A DNA stretch of 64,000 nucleotides from Podaxis mareebaensis (taxonomy: Eukaryota > Basidiomycota > Agaricomycetes > Agaricales > Agaricaceae): contig JAEUWP010000243.1 of the NCBI GenBank assembly GCA_018524725.1, positions 1 through 64,000 on the forward strand. The letters are read 5' to 3'. Position 1 is the first letter of the stretch, and every line of letters starts with the position of its first letter. Positions 57,615 through 64,000 of the stretch are shown here, one piece after another. The notes under the pieces are model-generated. The model ran no database searches. It saw nothing but the letters and a program-made list of their open reading frames with translations, and had not been told where the DNA came from. A program made the translations under genes and the position numbers.

Positions 57615-57930
57615 TCATTTGGGTCCAGTACTTGAAAGATTGATGAGCGAGTTCAACAAATCATTGACCGAATCTCCTTGTGGCTTGGCGATGCTCGAAG
57701 GTACAGTCTTCGGCTGTTGGACCTGCAGGTAAAATCAGTTAATATAACGTCCATGACTTCCCCAACAGCAGACTCGCCATATAGACAGAGTGAGCCTGAC
57801 GATCCAGGCTCTCGCGCAGTTGGTCGTTTCTGAATTTTGTCGCCGATTTTTGCTTCTTTTTGAACGCTTGCTTAGCGGAGGTTTGTTTTTTGTTGGAAGG
57901 AGGTTGAGATTTGATTCTTTTGTTGGCCAT
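57615..57930 (-). CDS. Small basic protein, 83 aa
   Basis: Two exons (57930-57787, 57722-57615). Exon 1 gives MANKRIKSQPPSNKKQTSAK then QAFKKKQKSATKFRNDQLRE then SLDRQAHS. A 64-nt intron with a TTAACTG branch-like site and TGCAG acceptor joins VQQPKTVPSSIAKPQGDSVN then DLLNSLINLSSTGPK. Without splicing, exon 1 ends after 63 codons. The Lys-rich first half suggests RNA or nucleolar binding and the second half is a short helix. No family is recognised. It is divergent from CPSF73/YSH1, with 305 bp between starts. Confidence 0.55.
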
Positions 57931-58235
57931 AGATGGCGGAAGGCGTTTCTAGAGAGTGCTGGATACGGCTTGGATAGGGTATCTTGTGGTGAGTTTTTGG
58001 AAGTTTGATAGGGCGCCACACTCGTCAGTCAGGGTGGGAATAATTCAGCTTACATACGCGCCTTGCAGTCATAGACTTGGCAATCGGTTCCGTGCTTTGT
58101 TTTCTTCTTCACTGTCAACTATACTTATGACCATTGATCTACACGGACCACACAAACACACAAAATAGAGTCAAAAGCATAAGTAATTCCTAATCGCAAA
58201 AGAAGAGCTGTTCTATCCCCCGTATCTCACGAAAA

Positions 58236-61200
58236 ATGGCTGATTCGGCAACATTGAGCGTGACGATGCTCGGCGCGGGGCAAGAGGTCGGGAGGTCGTG
58301 TTGTGTGTTACAGTACCGTGGCAAGACGATTGTTTGTGATACGGGGGTGCATCCGGCGTATAGTGGCATGGCGTCGTTGCCTTTTATTGATGATTTGGAT
58401 TGGAGTAGTGTGGATGCTATTCTCATTACCCAGTGAGTCTGACTCGTAAGAAAGATATTAAAGAGGTCATTGATGTTGCGCTGTTAGTTTCCACTTGGAT
58501 CATGCTGCAGCTTTGACGTATATTACCGAAAAAGTGCGTGGCTTTTTTGCTTTGGGTCGTCGTATGTATTAATGAAGACTTTTAGACGAATTTCAAGGAT
58601 GGGAAGGGGAAGGTGTATATGACGCATCCCACGAAAGCACTGCACAAGTTTATGATGCAAGATTTCGTACGAACAAGGTGGGTCCTTCATGTCTATCAAT
58701 TGGATTGACGCTCACTTGACTATTGCAGTTCGTCGTCCTCGGACGCGCTATTTTCACCTCTTGACATGCAGATGTCCCTCGCCTCCATCATTCCTGTCTC
58801 CGCCCACCAACTAATTACAGTCTGCCCTGGTGTATCCTTCATCCCATACCACGCTGGACATGTCCTTGGCGCATGCATGTTTCTTATCGACATCGCCGGT
58901 CTCAAAATCCTTTACACCGGCGACTACTCGCGCGAAGAAGATCGACACCTTGTCAAAGCTGAACTCCCACCCATCCGCCCTGACGTCCTCATCGTAGAAA
59001 GTACCTACGGCGTGCATACTGGCGAGAGTCGGGAAGAGAAAGAGTTGCGGTTCACGACTTTGGTGCATTCAATTATCCGACGCGGCGGACACGTCCTGTT
59101 GCCGACGTTTGCACTTGGGAGAGCGCAAGAGCTGTTGTTGATATTAGACGAGTACTGGAAAAAACATCCGGATTTGCATAATGTGCCGATCTATTATGCG
59201 TCGGGATTAGCGAGGAGGTGTATGGCCGTTTACCAGACGTATATTCATACGATGAATGCGAATATTCGATCAAGATTCGCTAGGAGGGACAATCCGTTTG
59301 TGTTCAAGTGCGTTTTCTGGTCTTTTTTGTAGCTTTCCCTACATTCACATTTGGCGTAGGCACATATCCAACGTCCCACAAACCAGGGGATGGGAAAAGA
59401 AAATCGCAGATGGACCGCCGTGTGTCGTGCTCGCCAGTCCTGGTTTCATGCAGGTCGGGCCAAGTCGCGAACTCTTCGAACTTTGGGCTCCGGACGCGCG
59501 CAACGGTCTCATTATCACTGGTTATTCTATCGAAGGGACTCTGGCTAGGGTGAGTTTGGTGGCCTACCGGGGTGTCTTCTCTATTTTTCTCCCCTGTGTA
59601 TATACCGTGTACTGCAATGGACGTGTTTTTCTCCTTTCCCCCCTTCCTGTCCTTGTCCAACGTGAACCCCTGCACATCACTATCATAGTCACCTCATCTA
59701 AGTGTGAACGGGAGCTCATGCACTGCTTTGTGGCTTTAGGACATCATGACCGAACCGGAAGAGTTCACTTCGCTCAAGGGGACGACGATACCGAGACGTA
59801 TATCAGTGGACGAAATATCGTTCAGTGCACATGTGGATTATGCACAAAATTCGGAGTTTATTGAACAAGTCAAGGCCCAACATGTGGTATGTCCCATAAT
59901 AACTCGCTCACATAGCAGTTCCAGTTCGATTAATAGCACTATCACGTCTTGCAAAATAGGTGTTGGTCCACGGTGAGTCGACGGGTATGGGCCGTCTGAG
60001 ACTCGCTATGCAATCGAGATTCAAGGAGAAAGACGAGGACGTCAAAATCCATACGCCTAGAAACTTGGAGACGCTGAATTTGTCCTTTAGGGGAGAACGC
60101 GTAGCTAAGGTTCGTCCGCCTGTCACCCCAAAAGCTAATTCCACATTGTTGATTGGTATACATCTCACCTCATATCCTCCGTGCAACACGGATTTCCGGA
60201 TCCATTCACACGTTTTGTTTAGGCTATTGGGACATTAGCCGACAAACCACCGCAAACGAACGATGTCATATCTGGATTGCTGGTTGCGAAGGATTATTCG
60301 TATACGCTTCTCGATCCGCGGGATTTGAGGGACTTTGCGGGATTGACGACGTGTACGTTGACGCAGAGGCAGAGGATTGTCTTAGGTGTTGGGTGGGACC
60401 TTGTGCGGTGGCATTTGGAGGGGATGTTTGGGAAGGTGGATGAGGGGTTGGATAAAGATGGGGTGCCTACTATGCGGGTACGTTGTTCTCTTGTTTGATT
60501 GATACTTGATTTAATTTGCTGTTCATAGATCATGGGTGTTGTGGATGTGAAGTACACGCAGGAACACGAGTTGACGTTGGAGTGGGAGTCAAGCTCGAGT
60601 AACGATATGATTGCAGACTCAACGCTGGCCCTGATCACAGGAATTGATAAGAGCCCGGCTTCAGTTAAACGTGCGTTCTTGCTGTTATATTTTGAGATGT
60701 AGTACTGATCCACGAAATGTGCCAACTGTCAATCTGGCTTTTGCCATCCGTCCATTCTATTCTTTGCACCCGTCCGATCTACTCATCAACCCCTCCTTTT
60801 TATGCCATTTTGTAACTGTGTAACTCCAGTGACGGCACACAAGCACTCGCATGGACATGGACACCTGCAGAAACATAAACACCCACACGCGAATACGGAG
60901 GGTGAGCTGTCGTCGATGACGCGCGTCCAGCGGCTAGCCATGTTCCTTGAAGCCCATTTTGGGGAAGTTGAGTTCCATCAGCCGGATGAAGAAGAAGCCG
61001 AGGGTGAAGGTGAGGAAAGGGAACAAGGGGAGAGGAGCGAAGAACCCTCGTTGTTGGTTAGGCTTGATGAAGCAGATGCGAGGATTGATTTGATCTCGTT
61101 GGTGAGTGGATAAGGGTTCTTTTTTTTTTGTTCTCGTTTGTCCCCTTCTTTTTGTGATGGTTTGACTGATGGATGGGATTGATCTGTTTTTTTATGTCTT

Positions 61201-61567
61201 CGTTTGGTTGGTTGACCGGCTGGTTGGCTATGGGCGTCGGTTGATTTGTGGTTATTGATGTGGGACGTCATGGTCTTGATAGACGGTGACGAGTTCGAAT
61301 GAAGCGCTCAAGAAGCGTGTGGAAGCGATTCTGGATATGGCAGTGACGACGGTTAGTTCGTTGAGTGAGGCATTTAGTTCTGGGGCTCCTGTTGCTAGCG
61401 AAGATACGACGTTGACACGGGAGAAGGATGGTGCAGAGAAGCTAGGGAAGATGGAGCAGTCTCAGGATACGGATGTTGAGGTCGAGACAACTTCTGGCGA
61501 CGAGGTACAGGTGGAGACAGTTTCTGGCGACGAGGCACAGGTGGAGAGTAATGGTAGTCAGGTGTAG
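58236..61567 (+). CDS. ysh1: CPSF73/YSH1 pre-mRNA 3'-end endonuclease
   Basis: About nine exons. The start MADSATLSVTMLGAGQEVGR fits the family. The metallo-beta-lactamase motif is split by intron 1 and restored as ITHFHLDHAAAL (HxHxDH). It continues IPYHAGHVLGACMFLIDIAG, ILYTGDYSREEDRHL, VESTYGVHTGESREEKE, and the beta-CASP region GGHVLLPTFALGRAQELLLI, YYASGLARRCMAVYQTYIH, VVLASPGFMQVGPSRELFEL, then FSAHVDYAQNSEFIEQVKAQ and the final LVHGE. The C-terminal domain has a His-rich segment AHKHSHGHGHLQKHKHPH and an acidic tail. The enzyme cuts pre-mRNA at the poly(A) site within CPF/CPSF in the nucleus. The last exons contain a repeated EVQVETVSGDEAQVE-type motif. Confidence 0.95.
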
Positions 61568-61829
61568 AGAGTTGGTTGCGTAGATGCGAATGCTTCTATA
61601 GATTGTGGCCTTCTTGGTAATATGATATGAAGGGACAGATAAATTGAATGCAGTAATACAATAGTCTTTATGGGAGCCGTTGGGATAGCTAGCCGTTACA
61701 GTTATCGTACAACAATCGTTTAACGCTCGTCACGGGACAATAAATTAATGAGGATATCGAACAATGTGGGTATACCATATAATAATTCTGAGAGCTCAAT
61801 GTCTCCAAGGCGGGTGATCGTCGCAGAGC

Positions 61830-62389
61830 CTACTGGGCGATACTGCACATACGATGATTCATCAGAACGAAATGAAGGAGGTAGGATATTAATCACGGGT
61901 AACGTACCTCCATTGTGATGTCGCACCAGGTCTCCACCTCCACTTTTCACGGTAACGGAGCCGTTGTCTTACTTTGTGCGTGTACACGGCAATTGCAGTC
62001 ATCAGGGCAGTCTCAACCAGTGAAACAGCACCTGCAGTGATCATCGCCCATCCGCGGCCGTTAGGTGCCGACGGGATGTGCCCCGTAAGTAGCCTGACTG
62101 TATACACAACCAGTACGGCCGTCACTCCTCCCCATAATGCAGCAGCAAAGAAGAAACCAGCGACGATTGGTTTTGAGAATACGCGGAGGGAGCCAGTGAT
62201 GTTGTCTTCGCTGTTGGAGAGGAGGATGAAAATGGTGTGAAGGGCAAAGGTGATGATGAATGTTGCTGGGATGATCCAGAGTGCGGGGGAGACACCGATG
62301 ATGAATGCGGCTATTGCTAGGATGAGAGTTGAGGCGAGGAAGGATGCGCAGAGGAGGGGGAGGAGAGGGAAGGGGAGAGAGACGTTCAT
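61830..62389 (-). CDS. Four-TM membrane protein of unknown function
   Basis: The start at 62389 gives MNVSLPFPLLPLLCASFLAS. Four hydrophobic stretches follow: LCASFLASTLILAIAAFIIG, LWIIPATFIITFALHTIFIL, VAGFFFAAALWGGVTAVLVV and AMITAGAVSLVETALMTAIA. The spacing (short loops, one longer acidic loop NSEDNITGSL) resembles MARVEL-like four-helix proteins of Agaricomycetes, but no sequence motif proves it. A basic tail HKVRQRLRYREKWRWRPG faces the cytosol. A single intron removes the in-frame downstream sequence, ending the protein at SQWSIAQ. The start is 197 bp from the divergent CTF4/MCL1 start, so the promoter is probably shared. Confidence 0.65.
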
Positions 62390-62586
62390 GACATGGGAGA
62401 GGGGCGAGAATGGGGAGATGGATGGATTGGAAACATATAAGTAGCCCTTGCCTGACCAGCCATCACACGGCCGGGGAAGGCAAGATAGCATCAACCTATT
62501 TTTATCTCCCTCTTATGCTGTGTCACAGTCGCGCTACGTCACGCGCTCTCTGCTCTTCTACGCGTCTATCGCGTCCTCCGCTCTCC

Positions 62587-64000
62587 ATGTCCACTGCCAA
62601 CGTCGTCTCCAATCCAGCACATCCAGATGGCTACACCTGCCTCACTTTCTCCCCAGATGGCTCGTAAGCTCTTCCCCTCTTCTCACGTCGTAACAGGTTT
62701 AACAACACCAACAGCTATGTTTACACTGGAGGCACCGATTATCTTGTCCGAATATGGTCCCTCGACAACGACGCCATGAATGAGCCTGAATCTGCAACAG
62801 ATGCAGAACACGAAATTACTTCCCTCGCAGCATCTGTGCGTCTCTAGGGTCTTCCATTATCGCTGCACCAGCCTTACCCCCGCTTCAGCATGATTTTTGG
62901 TTATCTGCGAGCGACGATTTGGTCAGGAGATACGTGAAACACGAAAGTCAGCTGCACGGCTTTGTAACAAATGCGAATGGTATCCGTATACGTTCCGTTG
63001 CCATCGATCCCAAAGGGAAAAAGATAGCCGTTGCCTCCGAGCAAGTCTTTTCTTGTTACTGTTAACCCATGCGCTCTAATCGCCCAATTGCAGTGAGATG
63101 TTCATCAAAGTCATTGACGCAGAGGATAACTCGGTTGTTCAGAAGCTCGAGGGTCACACTAAGGGAGTTCGACGAGTATCATGGGATCCTACGAGCACTT
63201 ATTTGGTGTGTTCTCAGGAGCTCCGAGCAAGCTTCGACGCTAAACAAGTTGATAGACGTCTTGTGGCTCTGATGGAAAAATCCTTGTCTGGAATATGACA
63301 GCTGAGCAATCTAGGCTCGAGAAAGTAATTGACGGAATCATCCCCGCGGTTGTGGATCAAGAGTAGGTTGCTGTGCTCGAGGAACTGTCACGGTCTCATG
63401 CTTCCCTAGATCGAATGAATTCCTGCTCCACGATTGTTCTGTGGTTTGGCATCCGTCTGGTCAACATTTTTACGCCGTTTCCCGAACACATGGTAATCCT
63501 TTAACCAGCGTCACAGATTTTGAGAACCTGATGCACCCACTCCGTAGAAATCGTCACAATAACTAAGTCTGATTGGACCAAGAGTTCGACATTTGTAGAC
63601 AAGGATGTCACAGGCGCAGTAACTGCACTTGCTATCTCACCCAACGGCGTTTATCTTGCTGCAGCGTGTCACTCGAGTGTCTATATCTGGTCGACACAAA
63701 CCCGCCGTATCGTCACCAAGTACTCGTTATCTGTCCTATTCATGGCTGTTTGACTCATAGTCTCCTCTTAGGCATACCACCAATCAAGGCGGCGCCGTTA
63801 TCACATCTCTAGCATGGTGTCCCAAGAAGAATCATCTGGCATGGACAGACAACAATGGCGAATTCTTCCAATGGCGCAAACCAATATCCGACGCTCAGCC
63901 AGATCCTGTCAAAACCTCTAGCGTGACAAATAACTCCACTACCATCCCCGTGAAACCAAAAACAGGACTGGATCTTTTCGGCGAGGAGACAGGCGATGCT
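62587..64000 (+). CDS. CTF4/MCL1 (WDHD1/AND-1) replisome protein, 5' part
   Basis: The gene runs off the window end. Exons give MSTANVVSNPAHPDGYTCLT, FSPDGS then YVYTGGTDYLVRIWSLDND, a blade with WLSASDDLVRRYVKHE, GIRIRSVAIDPKGKKIAVAS, FIKVIDAEDNSVVQKLEGHT, KGVRRVSWDPTSTYL, WHPSGQHFYAVSRTHEIVTI, and VTALAISPNGVYLAAACHSS then VYIWSTQTRRIVTK. These are WD40 repeats in the order of the Ctf4/AND-1 N-terminal propeller. The last readable residues, LDLFGEETGDA, begin the linker to the SepB domain, which lies outside the window. Ctf4 links CMG helicase to polymerase alpha and sister cohesion. Confidence 0.88.

Noticed and set aside
17292..64000. Functional cluster of genome-maintenance genes (RAD9, SWS1, CDCA7-type, CTF4)
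   Set aside because: They are spread over 46 kb on both strands among unrelated housekeeping genes; chance grouping is the simpler view.
1..64000. tRNA or rRNA genes
   Set aside because: No cloverleaf with a T-loop box and acceptor stem could be recognised by eye; a tRNAscan run would be decisive.

Overview
The window looks like nuclear DNA of a filamentous basidiomycete, most likely an Agaricomycete. Genes are dense and on both strands. Coding regions are broken by many introns of about 45-65 nt with GT..YAG ends. The gene set is fungal: a secreted copper-radical (glyoxal) oxidase, tandem class 3 lipases, a GH27 alpha-galactosidase, BLI-3-like and MAPEG proteins, and basidiomycete-type hypothetical proteins. 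No prokaryotic features, rRNA genes or CRISPR arrays were seen. All gene models were spliced by hand from the sequence.

Left part (1-12.4 kb): two tandem flavin monooxygenase genes of identical length (585 aa each), duplicated together with their promoters, flank a zinc-finger HIT gene on the other strand. A protein-kinase-like gene and a glyoxal oxidase gene follow, both on the minus strand. From 12.4 to 17.3 kb the region is gene-poor. It holds a probably decayed membrane-protein gene and a short 5'-truncated non-LTR retrotransposon with a perfect 16-bp target-site duplication.

Middle (17.3-33 kb) is mostly housekeeping: RAD9 checkpoint clamp subunit, an F-box protein, a BLI-3-like flavoprotein, TIM17, a large CDCA7-type zinc-finger/WHIM protein sharing a divergent promoter with TIM17, a microsomal GST (MAPEG), an SWS1-type SWIM protein, and TRM11 divergent from it.

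Right part (33-64 kb): a GH27 alpha-galactosidase with a GC-AG intron that splits the nucleophile codon; a non-autonomous mariner-like element; an SLC49-type MFS transporter; a WBP4-like splicing protein; a membrane-anchored DUF1771-Smr protein; HSP20; two tandem class 3 lipases; a large conserved-looking protein with a C-terminal region that may be a degenerate C48 protease fold; a small basic protein missed by simple ORF calling; CPSF73/YSH1; a four-TM protein; and the start of CTF4/MCL1, which runs off the end.

There is no obvious biosynthetic cluster or defence island. The most interesting signals are the two mobile-element relics with intact boundaries, the zinc finger interrupted by a lysine-rich microsatellite, the C48-like domain without a cysteine, the TM-anchored Smr protein, and the tandem duplications.
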